DNA of 64,000 nt, from NCBI GenBank assembly GCA_031772625.1, contig CM062819.1, positions 826,210,503 through 826,274,502 of the forward strand, read 5' to 3'. Each line of letters opens with the position of its first letter. Positions within the stretch are counted from its first letter, which is position 1. The notes under the pieces are model-generated. The model did no database searches. It had not been told where the DNA came from and saw only the letters and a list, made by a program, of their open reading frames with translations. Source of the stretch: Pinus tabuliformis. Taxonomy: Eukaryota; Streptophyta; Pinopsida; Pinales; Pinaceae. Both the position numbers and the translations under genes were made by a program. Below are positions 33,740-44,312 of this stretch, one piece after another.

Positions 33740-34666
33740 GGTCTCATGCAGTCTCATTTCCATCTTTAAAGCTTCGGCCTAGGTAGAAATTTTTTACTGT
33801 GATAATGTCATCCTTAGATGTGGTGTTAGTGATGCTACAAACCATGCGTGGTGATGTCCATCCATCAAAGTCATATTGTTTTCGTGAATCATACCCTTAA
33901 ATCTTTGGTCTAGATCCCAGTGGGTCTCGCTTGGGAGCATTGCGATCTCCTTAAACCCGATAATTGATTGTGTCTCCGACTTTGGCCTGCTGAATTCCCT
34001 GTTCAGTACAGTCTAGATTTTTTCGATTCTCGCGTTTGGATGATCATTATAATGCTTTATGTACTGTGTTAATGCATGATCCTGCAGTGCACTAACCAGG
34101 GTAGCCTTTTTGATATTGTCATCCACAACTCCTTATGCTTCCCATACCACCCTTACTATGAAATAGAATTGGTCTAGATCTTCATTCCTTACTATACTGG
34201 TAGTTTGATCAAACTCGCCATACTGAACTGTGGTGGTGGAAAAGGTTGGGTGGGTGGAGATGGAGGTGAGGGGAGTGAGACAGGTGGTGGTGTAGGTGGA
34301 GGTGGTAAGCACAGAATTCGCTGCCTTATCAAACTGACCACGCTTCTCAGAGAAACTTTTGCGAGCTCTTCCTCACTTTCCCACGAGGGTGAAATTAAGG
34401 GACTAGTTTCTAATTCTTCACTACCTCCACTTCTGTAGATCTTCCCACTTCACGTAGCCCCAAACATTAATTTATTCACAGAACCTGCTTTTCACACAAT
34501 AGCATCTTAATCCAAGTGTTCAAAGAATTAATATACTTACCTCGCAGTCCTTTGAGGAAGCTTCACTCCACCTCACTGTAGCTAACGGTTGTATCTACCA
34601 CGAACTCTATGATAAATCCTCCTATAATTCAGTCGAGCCAATGGTCCACAGCTCGTGTGATATTAT
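33740..34666 (-). pseudogene. B gag capsid, heavily decayed
   Basis: No long frame survives, but the DNA parallels D's gag base for base in many stretches. The Pro-rich start lies near 34210-34330 (a CCACC-rich coding strand), and the QWDLDQ region near 33890-33930. D interrupts the element at 34667, and the missing first 324 bp lie beyond it at 43989-44312. Confidence 0.65.
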
Positions 34667-35534
34667 TGTTGACTTGTATGGGCCTGACCTAGGTTCAAAG
34701 GTGATTTAGCCAAACAAATCCCGAAACTACCAAACCTTTCGGCAACAGTCCGTGGTACGTGGACTGAGGTCTCACCCGAGGTAGTATGGGAGGGTGCTAG
34801 AACCAAGCTTCATACCCTAGGGATGTCTTGATGGATTTTGGGAGGTTCACAGTTTGACCCTTCGTACACACTGCTTCGGACAGCTATCTGTCCCTTGCAA
34901 CCGTGAAGCTGCCTTTGCGCAGCTCTATCTACCGCATGAAGAAAGTATTACCTTGATTCCTTATACTTGCTGAATTATTATTATAGTACTTAACTTATTT
35001 GTGCGAGCCTAGTATTCTTATTTATCATTCAACATTCATATAAGTGCATGCATTCATCAAACAGTATAAATGCATAAAAGTAAGAGGAAACCCAGATACA
35101 CAGTATTTAAAATCAACCTTATCTTTATTAATCTTCAATCCCAATTATAGACATGACACCGCCCTACGCACTCAGCTGCAGGGGTCCGTGCACTTAGTTG
35201 TGGACTCTACTAGGCCTCTACGCACTCCACTACAGATCCTCTTCCTACTACTACGACCGAATATACTTCGAATCCTACTCTAAGCTCGAACCATTCCTTC
35301 TCTTTTCTTTCTGATTTGCTATCTTTACAACTTAGAGCCTCGCTCTATTTATACATTCCCATGGTCTTCGACATTACATAATACTATTTTACATAACTTA
35401 GGGTGGACTACCCTATGACTCAATCATATGTTTCGCACTCCGTGCCCTTACTTTGCGGAGTCATTACAATATACTTGACCAAAACTTGGGCTTTGAGCCC
35501 CAAAAACATGTTACAGGGGATCTAATGCCCAACA
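34667..35534 (-). repeat. D 3' LTR
   Basis: TGTTGACTTGTATGGGCCTG to AATGCCCAACA, 868 bp. Minus-strand TATAAATAG lies at 35345-35353 and CACTCAGCTGCAG-type blocks near 35165-35235. A short purine tract (35535-35545, GTGTTGGAAGCC on the minus strand) precedes it. Confidence 0.93.
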
Positions 35535-35545
35535 GGCTTCCAACA

Positions 35546-38500
35546 CAATCATCGTGACTCATCCTGAGTCACTCTACTGGTGCGACAATCTTGGCGCAGA
35601 GTCCATCTAGCAGGTCCTGTGCTGCTTGGAGGTCCGCATTGCACTGTTCTGTTGTTTGTTGTATCTGTTGCATACACTGCTCTGAAGCTTCCTTAGTAGG
35701 GTTACATACCTACCTAAGCACGTACATTCCTTGCATCTGTGAAAGCTTTCCTTCAATATTCATCATGATCATGAAAGCTTCGTCAATCCATGGCTGGATG
35801 CGTGCTTTAAGTATTGCTTCCTTTTGTCGCAAGTGTCCACCTGCTCCTTTAGTGCCCTTACTTGCTGCATTTTCACAAGTCGTTTAGAGAGGATGACTAT
35901 CTGCGCAATCCCTCGGACACTGTCATACTGCTCCTGCAGCTCACGCGCCTCTGTTTCCAAGCGTTGTATGTTGGGATCCTCCTGCAATAATGTAAGAGTG
36001 GAAAGCTCTTGATCCAACATACCGGTATAGTTTTGTACCGCCCATCTTATTTCTTCTAGCCCCATTTGGATAGCGTGGGCACGCTACTCTCTGACTTCTG
36101 GGGTGTGGATGGCTACACCTTCAACCACAGCTCGACAATCTGTAGATTCAACTCCAACTGAACCTTCATCGTTTCGGTCTTGGCCTCACGGACTCTGGTC
36201 GCCAATCAGTGGATCCGCTCTGCTACTGGTAGATCTGCGAGGATGGCCAATTCTGGGACATTTCTACAAGCATTGTCTACTACCTACTCCAGTCCTTGAG
36301 TCTGCGTAACCAGTTCATCATGCTGCCGGTCGAGCTGTTGCATATTGATCTTTTGTTCGCTCAATACTCGTAGCACGTGGCCATCTCTGGCACAGAGCTC
36401 GGCTATGACCCCATCCTATAACTGGTACAGGGTTTCTCGCAGAAGGGAAGCCAAGTTTAAGCCCAATCCCTTAATCCTGCCCACCGCAGCTTAGTCAACT
36501 TCATTCACTACTGCTAACGCACCCTTGGGAAACACGAAAGTGTTGGTCATTCGGGCGCGAAACATCTGTTCCGCTTTCAATGCACCTATTGCGACATATG
36601 GGGCCATCGTTCTTGTTTTTGGGGGTTGCACCTGTAGTTCATATAACTGCACTCTTAGCACCACCAACACAGTGTTCTGCTCCATCATCACATCTTGGAG
36701 CGTGTCCTTAGTAACATCGCAAACTGTTTCACCGACGTGAAAAATATCACCTTCGGTAAGTGTGATCGAGTCGATGGACATCTTCAATGCCTTAATATTA
36801 TTTCTAGGAACCGCTCTCTTAGGGACGCATGGCCATTTAAATTGTTGCGAGGTGGTTTCTAGGTCCACGTGTTCTTTTATCAAGTTTACATCCTTAGCCC
36901 CCTGCCCTATGGACATCTCATGGCCCTCCTCGGCTTCTTCTGTTGGTGCTGTTGTTGTGTCTACTCTTTGTGCTGCTACTGCTTCATCGGCCATCTTTTG
37001 CTGTGTGGCTATCTTTGCTGTTGCTTTTTCCTGGTGCCTCATTTTGGCCAGTTGGACGATGCACAACTTAGCATCCTCCTTCCTTTGTTGAGCTATGGCC
37101 TTTTCCATTCCTCCCAAATCCGGGGTGTGCCACTCCAGAGGCCATGTTTCCAACACTGTGAAGATGGCGTCATCAATAGCAATGAATGAGAGCTTCGTCC
37201 ATTCCTTTACTAGATCTTTTCACACTCGGACATAAAGGTTGTGCATGTCCGCTTTAAACTTTGCAAAGCTCTGTAGGGTGGCGTACATTGTGGGAGACAA
37301 CTGTGGTCTTCTATTGATCTGCATCTGGATGCTTGCCTCCATCAACACCCAAAAAACCTTGGTTTCACGAATCCGCTTCGTGTCCTTAAGGGCCCAGAGC
37401 GAAGCGTACTTCGTGGCTTCAAATAGGTCTCGGTTGATATTCGGGAACTAGCTATCTTCTGGTAGTTTTCCCGCTACCAACAAGATGGATAAGAGCAACC
37501 ACGCGTAGTGGAAGGTCTTACCTTGCTCTCGGGCCTCCTTGCAGTTTGTCAAAATCTCCTCACATAGGAACTCAGCCCAGTTGAACTAGACCCCCTTTGC
37601 ACACTATTCGGCCAACACAACCACAGGCATTGGCACTTCATTGGCATGACACTTCTGCATTAATTTTCCAGCCAGGAGTTGGGTGGCTACGCGCACCCCT
37701 TTCTCCTTGATACTCGTGATTGCATAGCCTTGCTTCTTCTTTTCCATCTTGTATTTAGTTTTCATGGCTTGTACGAGAGCTAAATCGCTGCTTTTGCCCA
37801 CCATCATTGTGGGGTCCTTTCCCTTACAGGGAAGTTGAAAAATCTAGTGAATGAGGGCGACCATGATGGGAATAGGCTCCTCTAGTCATAGACACCCATC
37901 ATGCACCAGGCACAGCAGCTGCTTGATGATGAAAATGGTGATGGACGGCAGTGAAAGTGGGGTATCCATCGTAGATGAAGTAACCCGACCTTCTCCACAC
38001 TGCACAACCATTTTCGTGGCTCCAACGTGATTACTGGCCACTCTGAATTTTGTTTCATCAAGCTCTCTATCACTAGGTGCGGGAACTTCTCATTGTCCAC
38101 GAGGTCCCAATCTTCGAATTTCAGGGTAGGCACCCAGCCTAGGAGCAGACCTTCAAAAGTAATTCTATCGGGGAGGAGCGGGGTTTTGAGCGCACTCTTA
38201 GTGGCCTCTAGGTCTTTGGGCATCATAGCATTCCCTTTCCAAGGAGGGACGTACACAGGTAACTTTGTTGCGGAAGGCATTGGTGGGACGTCCTCATCCA
38301 CGTCTTCTTGCTCCTTTATTTGATCAATTAGAGCCTGTAAGTCCTCCTCCTCTTCGTTCGATTCAATGGTGATGACCTTGCCTTTTTCTTCCTTTGATAT
38401 CTTGCTGAACCGTGGGTTTCTTGGGGACACATAGACTGGTCCCATAGTCTATTTATCTTTCTTTGGCCACGACGTCCGTGGTTATTTTGGAACTTCTGGT

Positions 38501-38601
38501 GCAACCACCGCATCTCTGGGCTCCTCATGGACCATATGGGGCTATGCAGCCTTGCCAGTGGTATCTTCGGCAAATCTCACACCTGGCTTGGTAGCAGTCA
38601 T
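35546..38601 (-). pseudogene. D: ORF3, extra gene of family N (unknown function)
   Basis: About 3.05 kb (roughly 1000 codons when gaps are ignored). It starts at MTATKPGVRFAED (38601) and holds MGPVYVSPRNPRFSK, an acidic stretch (NEEEEDLQALIDQ), YVPPWKGNAMMPKD, EATKSALKTPLLPDRI, LKFEDWDLVDNEKFPHL, VITLEPRKWL and YKMEKKKQGYAITSI. The 221-codon run 36491-37156 begins LETWPLEWHTPDL and contains an Ala/Lys/Glu-rich hinge and TLTEGDIFHVGETV. The end (35769-36065) includes ELQEQYDSVRGIAQIV and QQVRALKEQVDTC, a likely coiled coil. Stops and about four frameshifts make it a pseudogene. No signal peptide or knuckle is seen. It could be an env-position ORF or a captured gene; I cannot assign it. Confidence 0.75.
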
Positions 38602-38723
38602 AGTGTTTGCGCAGGATCTGTTCTGTCACATACTCAAAGATGGTAAGATTGCTCGGTGCTCAATATTCTGCAACTGCTCAAATCTCAAACAACCAAGTGT
38701 TGCCTCATGGCTATTCCTTGGAG

Positions 38724-38730
38724 TTTTATA
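38724..38730 (-). promoter_or_regulatory. Internal TATA box upstream of D ORF3
   Basis: GATGCTATAAAACTCCAA on the minus strand, 129 bp before the ORF3 ATG at 38601. The equivalent B site is 135 bp before its ATG. Both are followed by the same short leader. This suggests ORF3 had its own transcript, independent of the LTR promoter. Confidence 0.6.
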
Positions 38731-38739
38731 GCATCTTTA

Positions 38740-39725
38740 GAATTTGAATTCGTCTGTTCCCCCCACTTCTGAGTCATTAATGCATTCTTGGCAGCAGATC
38801 GTCCCAAATCTAGCTCTTAATTCGTGTCTTAATTGCCTGCTGCCTGCTCCCTTTTGCCTTAAATTGGACATCTCGTCATGAATAGTGACACCAACAATCA
38901 CTTCCCAGCCCACCCACGTGGAAAAGAAACCCCCTATGCGTGGGCGCAACCCTTGTGACATGCTGATCCTATGCACAACCCCCTTATCGTGTAGCTCCCA
39001 TAGAGACTCTTTTATAGTCCCACGCTCTATTTCAACTGCCTGGAGCGGTGAGACAGTGCTCCCTATGGATAGTCATGTGGTCGCACCACCTATGCCAGAC
39101 TTCAATTCACCTTCCAGTCTAGTGCATGGACACTCCTCAATTACCCTCATGACAGTCAGCACTGCGCGTTCTACCTTATGCGGTGTGCTCCCTTGGTTAC
39201 TATGGTTGGTAAGGTGCGGGCATAGCCATGGTAGTAGAGTCATAAATTCTCGGCAACAATCTTCTAACACAATGGTATGGTTGTCTGTATCTTGCGCTGT
39301 CATCCTTGTTTTATCTACAAGACATGCTTGCGCGATCTCCTTTTCCAGTTTTTTTATTTCAGTGTCCATCAACATGCATTTCTTCCTCAATCGTACCCAA
39401 TCTTCTTCGGGTTCGCGAAGTGTAAAGTTCCCTTGCCGAACGGCTTCCTGAATCCTTATATGTTCATCCTCGTGTAGTTATGTGATTCCTTTGTCTTGTT
39501 CTTCGCGTACTATCCCAACAGTGGGAGCTATTACATGTGGATTCCTTTCTTCTGAAATTATGGTTTCAACTCTGTTCCGCATCTTTGGAATCATCTTTGC
39601 GCTCAGGTTTTTGCACATGGTCCTATAGGCCCATTGAACCGTCAGCACACGCAGGTACCAATCCATTCATCTCTCCCTGTGAACCTTTTTTAGTACTCCA
39701 CATACCCTATTGAATGCTTCCATGT
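38740..39725 (-). pseudogene. D integrase tail, coiled-coil segment and ORF3 upstream region
   Basis: HMEAFNRVCGVLKKVH (near 39715) and DWYLRVLTVQWAYRTMCKNL (39600-39666) are the end of a gypsy integrase. The frame then runs VETIISEERNPHVIAPT and MLMDTEIKKLEKEIAQACLV (39300-39390), a predicted coiled coil, and fades near 39070. From there to the TATA box is upstream sequence without a clear frame. RT, RNase H and the integrase core are missing at the same place as in B. Confidence 0.72.
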
Positions 39726-39894
39726 GGAAAATTTACAGTGCACATCACTTTTCCTGCTGCTGCAATTTTCTCCGACTTTCTATTCTGGGGTTGGGGTATG
39801 CTTGTGTGGGTTGTACAACATATTTCTGTACCCATAGAGAAAGGTGGGCACACAAATTGTTTCGCCCTTGCTAACTGAATTTCATTTCAAGCTG

Positions 39895-40110
39895 GGGTTT
39901 CCCAAAATGTAGGTGCATCATCCTTCTGCTTCCACGCCAGTCCTCAAAATTTCCTTGATGCGTACCCCACCATCGTGCGGGTGTTGCGTGTAGTGCCCAC
40001 TTTAGCACATCAAACCGCTACTATTCAGGTACTACACTTTCAAATTTGCTCAGAAATTCATCCACTACTGACAATCCATCATATGTAGGCAGCTCCCTTA
40101 CCTCTGTTGT
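39895..40110 (-). pseudogene. D second gag-like domain after protease
   Basis: LPTYDGLSVVDEFLSKFESV, a stop, then QRFDVLKWALHATPARWWGT and FEDWRGSRRMMHLRFGKPQ. This is the shape of a Retrotrans_gag domain (W-x-WW core), but it lies about 250 bp downstream of protease and the first gag lies upstream. Two gag-like domains in one polyprotein is not the standard Ty3/gypsy plan. The frame runs on to the junction with the integrase tail near 39730. Confidence 0.68.
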
Positions 40111-40339
40111 CACGTAACACAATGATCTAATCATCATGTTATAATTAAGCGTTGTTACTTCATGCAGTTGATTCTACCATCACTCTACTTCTTCGTTTGA
40201 ATCTGAAGTGTAGGAGCTTTCGCGCTCCAACGAGATTCTCCCATTTGTATTCAGATTCACCCAATCCTGGTCTCACACAGTAATCTTGTAAACACAATCA
40301 AGCTCATCATCACTATCATCGTCGCGCACTGGTTCAGTG

Positions 40340-40705
40340 TAGCGCACTCCTTTAGCTAGATCCAGTGGTACTACTATGCATAGTTACTTTTTATCAAAGA
40401 TCATTTTGTGCTTCTTCAGATTTATGAATCCATTCATATCGGTGGCCCAGACTATTCCTAGCAGCACAAGATAGGGTTTAATGTCATCGAAAATATTTAT
40501 TACTTCAAAATCCACATGCACACTTGCACCCTCAATATCTACTGTTACCCCTTGCAATCTCCCCATGGGAAAAATCTTCTGTTGGTTCCCATTTGTAATT
40601 GAATAGTGTACCATTATAATGTGGGTCTACCCATGCATTCCCATGTTTGCTTTGGTAATACATTCACGTCTGAACCCAGATCTAGGATTACCTGATCCAT
40701 TTCAT
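40340..40705 (-). pseudogene. D aspartic protease
   Basis: VILDLGSDVNVLPKQTWE (about 40640-40690) keeps the D-x-G active site. After a stop near 40612, the open run 40384-40614 gives MGRLQGVTVDIEGASVHVDF, LVLLGIVWATDMNGFINL and KHKMIF. It is the same family as B's protease, and the catalytic Asp is intact in both. Confidence 0.83.
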
Positions 40706-41040
40706 ACTCACCAATCTGCGCAGTCAACCTCATTTCTCTTCCAGTGTGCAAAGCATGCTTCCCTAGTTTCTAGACCTCAGCTGTTCTCCTAACCCCGTGC
40801 ACCTGGTGATCAGTTCCTATAGTCCCTTAACTTCTTTTTGTCATGCAACAGTTTCATGCATGTCTCCAGAAAGGTAGTGAGCATTGAAGGATCCATTCTT
40901 GGTTCTAGTTGATTCTTGCCACCTAAAGTGGAGGCCTCCCTGTAGCTCTTCTTAGCTTCCATGAATGTCTCCTTCACGCATTCTAAGTCAAACTCGGGTT
41001 CCCTTGTAGGAGCCTTGTGAACCCACGTACTTTCTTCTAG

Positions 41041-41600
41041 CTACTTCCCCTTATCATCTCCCCTAGTCATACCACCTCTGAGCATCATGTTTACATTTGG
41101 GTCTTCTTTGTGCTGCTCAGACCTCATCATTTGTATATTTTGAGTCGGAGGGGGCTGGAATACCCCTTTTTTGCGCATCCTTGGGATCAACAAAGGACAA
41201 TATTCTGTCTCATGATCAAATTGAGCACAATACAAACATGATATCCTTGTTAGGTTGGTATAGTCACGGGCATAATTCCTTGGCCCTCTACAACTGTAAC
41301 AAATTAGTTGTCCACAACCCCTACTTGGTCCCATTCCACCTCGTCCTCGACCGCGCCCCTGAAATCCAGCGCACGCCATCCCCGCATTTGGGTTGAGGGC
41401 TCGCATTTCAGTTTGAACCCTATAGGCAGGGGTCTGATCCATCATTAGTTTGTAACCATGGCAAGTGCGTTCATCATGGCCTACCGACCTGCAGAAATTA
41501 CAAAACAATTGTTGGGATGTCTACATATAATTCTGCAACAAATGACAATTATCTTTAGTGTGTTTCCCTTCTATCTGACAGATCATGCACCATGAAGAAG
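41041..41600 (-). pseudogene. D gag nucleocapsid with zinc knuckles
   Basis: The 155-codon run has MFCNFCRSVGHDERTCHG (CX2CX4HX4C), a Gly/Arg-rich spacer (GRGRGRGGMGPSRG), a damaged knuckle CYSCRGPRNYARDY (His and last Cys lost) and a third, CLYCAQFDHETEYCP (complete). An additional partial one lies upstream near 41580. The tail PPPTQNIQMMRSEQ leads to protease. RNA packaging is the expected role. Confidence 0.85.
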
Positions 41601-41883
41601 GTGTCGCACTCGGTCCTGCCTATGCCTCTGGTCTCAATAGCATCGGCCCTCCTCCTACCAAGTAGTTTGCGATCACTAGACAGTGATCTTTGTCGTGGCC
41701 CTAGCCTTTGCATTTTATGCACCATACTTCCTCGCACACCTTTGGCCAAGATGCCCTATCCTGTTTCAAACTTTGCATTTCCAGACACAGATTCTGTAGC
41801 TGCACATGTATTTGTTGGACTCGAAACCCAGGGTCTTGTATAGGGGTCTCATGTAATCTCATTTCCATTTCTAATGCTTCGGC

Positions 41884-42444
41884 CTAGGTGGAAAGTTTTT
41901 GCTGTGACAGCGGCATCCTCAAGTGTGGTGTCAGAGATGCTACAAACGATGCGCGATGTTGTCCATCCATCAATGTCATATTGGCTTCACGAATCATACT
42001 CTTCAGCCATTGGTCCAAATCCCAGGGGCTCTCGCTCGGGAGCATCAAAATCTCTTTAATCCTGATGATCGATTGTGTTTCTGACTTTGGCATGCTAAAT
42101 TCCCTATTCAGTGCGGCTTGGATTTTTGCAATTTCTACGTTTGGGTGGTCATTAGAATTCTTGATATACCATGTTAGTGCGCGAACCTGCAATGCACTTA
42201 CCAGTGTGGATTTCTTAAAATTGTCATCCGTGACACCCTGTGCTTCCCATACCGCTCTTACCATGAACCAGAATTGGTCCAAATCTTCATTCCCTACTCC
42301 TTTGAATACTGGTAGTTTGATCACACTCGCCATACTTAACTGTGGGGGTGGCGGAGGTGGAGTGGGTGGAGATGGAGGTGAGGGGGGTGAAATGAGTGGC
42401 GGTGTGGGTGGAGGTGGTAAATGTGGAATTCGTTGCTTTATCAA
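41884..42444 (-). pseudogene. D gag Pro-rich segment and capsid
   Basis: A 186-codon run, the longest intact gag piece in the window. A polyproline tract (42330-42430) is followed by LPVFKGVGNEDLDQFWFMV, VRALTWYIKNSND, IKEILMLPSESPWDLDQWL and ANMTLMDGQHRASFVASLTP. This is a gypsy capsid with a Pro-rich leader. The opposite strand is also open over this stretch (41888-42661) but has no family resemblance. Confidence 0.83.
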
Positions 42445-42742
42445 ACTAACTGTGCTTCTCAGAGAAACCTTCGCGAGCTCGTCTTTGCTCTCCCACGATG
42501 GTGAAACTAAAGGATTGTTTTTTTTAATTCTTCACTACTTCCACTTTTGTAGATCTTCCCTCTCCACAAAGTCCCAACCATTAATTTATTCTCATAACCC
42601 GCTTTTCACACAATATCATCTTAATCCAAGTGTTCAAAGATTTAATATACTTACCTCGTAGTCCCTTGAGAAAATGTCGTTCTGCCTCACTATAGCTAAC
42701 GGTCATTTCTACTGAAAATTGAGTGATAAATCCTCCTATTAT

Positions 42743-43104
42743 TCAGTTGAACCAATGGTCCATAGCTCGCGCGATCTTATCTTCTGACGCTTCTAGTCTG
42801 CGTACTAATTCTGGAGTCCACACTATTGGTTTGTCGAGCCTACACCTTCCCTGGTTGTCTGCTAACTTCGCGATCCACTCATACATCTCAGAAGGAAAGG
42901 ACGCAAAGAAAATTTCAAGGACTTCCATATACAAGTAGTGCTCCAACCACTGTTCCTTAGATACTCGCGGAGTTCTGTTTTCCTGTGTTGCAAACTCGTG
43001 AATCTACTTGTCCAACCACTCTTCAATCTCTTTCTTTGTTGGGTTCCAATGGAATGACATCAGACATCCCTTATGCAGATCTCGGTCTTGGCAACAGAAC
43101 CATT
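42743..43104 (-). pseudogene. D gag amino-terminal segment and primer-binding site
   Basis: EHYLYMEVLEIFFASFPSEM, YEWIAKLADNQGRCRLDKP and WTPELVRRLEASED form a charged, probably helical start of Gag. The primer site at 43085-43102 reads TGGTTCTGTTGCCAAGAC on the minus strand, 2 nt from the 5' LTR. B has TGGTTCCATTGCTGGGAA at the same place. The segment between here and the capsid (42445-42742) has only decayed frames. Confidence 0.72.
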
Positions 43105-43988
43105 TGTTGGCTTGTATGGGCCTGACCCAGGTTTAGAGGTGATTTAGCCAAACAAATCCTGAAACTATTGGCCCTTTCAGCAATAGTCTGTGGTGCGTGG
43201 ACTGAGGTCTCACTCGAGGTAGTATGGGAGGGTGCTAGAACTAAGTTTCCACACCCTAGGGATGTCTTGATGGTTTTTGGGAGGTTCGCAGTTTGACCTT
43301 TCGCACGCGTTGCTTCCCATAGCTATCTGTCCTTTGCAACTATGAAGTTGCCTTAGCGCAGCTCTGTCTACAGCGCGAAGAAAGTATTACCCTCATTCCT
43401 TATACTTGCTGCAGTATTATTATAGTACTTAACTTATCTGTGTGAGCCCAGTATTCTTATTTATCATTCAACATTCATATAAGTGCACGCAATCATCAAA
43501 CAGTATAAATGCATGAAAGTAAGAGGAAACCCAGATACATAATATTTAGAATCAACCTTGTCTTTATTAATCTTCAATCCCAATTACAAACTCGACACCA
43601 CCCTGTGCACTTAGTGCAGGGGTTCGCGCACTCAGATGCGAACTCTATTAGGCCTCTACGCACTCAGCTGCAGAGCCTCTTCCTAATATTATGACCAAAT
43701 ATACTTCGAATCCTACTCTAAGCTTGAACCAGTCCTTCTCTTCTCTTTCTAATTCGCTATATTTACAACTTAGAGCCTCGCTCTATTTATACATTCCCAC
43801 GGTCCATGGACCATGGGTAGGCCGACATTACATCATACTATTTTACATAACTTAGGGCAGACTACCCTATGACTCAATCATATGTTTCACGCTCTGCGCC
43901 CTTACTTTGTGGATTCTTTACAATATACTTGACTAAAACTTGGGCTTTGAGCCCCAAAAACATGCTACAAGGGATCTGATGCCCAACA
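43105..43988 (-). repeat. D 5' LTR
   Basis: TGTTGGCTTGTATGGGCCTG to GATGCCCAACA, 884 bp, matching 34667-35534. TATAAATAG lies on the minus strand at 43783-43791. CAGCTG-type blocks lie near 43610-43680 (the middle one reads cagatg). Confidence 0.94.
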
Positions 43989-44312
43989 TTTATCTCCTGA
44001 TTCTTCTAGTCTGCACACTAATTCCAGAGTCAACACGATTGGTTTATCAAGCCTATACCTTCCTTGACTATCTTCTAGCTTCACGATCCACTCATATAGC
44101 TCAGAAGGAAATGATGCCAAGAAAATTTCATGGATTTCTGTATATAAGTAGTGCTCCAACCACTGTTCCTTAGATATACGCGGATTCCTATTTTATTGCG
44201 CCACAAACTCATGAATCTTCTTCTCCAACCAATCTTTCTTTCTTCATTGGATTCCAGTGACACAACATCAAACATCCCTTATGTAGATCTCGTTCCCAGC
44301 AATGGAACCATT
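43989..44312 (-). pseudogene. B gag start and primer-binding site, stranded beyond D
   Basis: These 324 bp continue B's leader across D. The minus frame reads EHYLYTEIHEIFLASFPSEL and YEWIVKLEDSQGRYRLDKP, matching D's gag start. The primer site at 44293-44310 is TGGTTCCATTGCTGGGAA on the minus strand. Nothing else is present. Confidence 0.85.

Larger units (their letters stand above)
34667..43988 (-). mobile_element. D: complete family N element nested in B
   Basis: A 9,322-bp insertion with LTRs at 34667-35534 and 43105-43988, flanked by ATTAT (34662-34666) and TTTAT (43989-43993). Taking D out restores B's leader in register (GATATTAT joined to CTCCTGATTCTTC, against GATCTTATCTTCTGACGC in D). 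Minus-strand order is LTR, primer site, gag, knuckles, protease, second gag-like domain, integrase tail, TATA, ORF3, LTR. It is the best copy for describing the family. Confidence 0.95.

Noticed and set aside
34205-34438. Gly-rich plus-strand frame near 34.2 kb
   Set aside because: Antisense of the polyproline start of B gag; low-complexity artefact.
38885-39451. 188-codon plus-strand frame
   Set aside because: Antisense to D's coiled-coil segment after integrase. The equivalent frame is not preserved in B.
41888-42661. 257-codon plus-strand open frame
   Set aside because: It is antisense to D's capsid, and the Pro-rich tract gives a Gly/Val-rich antisense product. No family resemblance. 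The minus strand carries the gag motifs.
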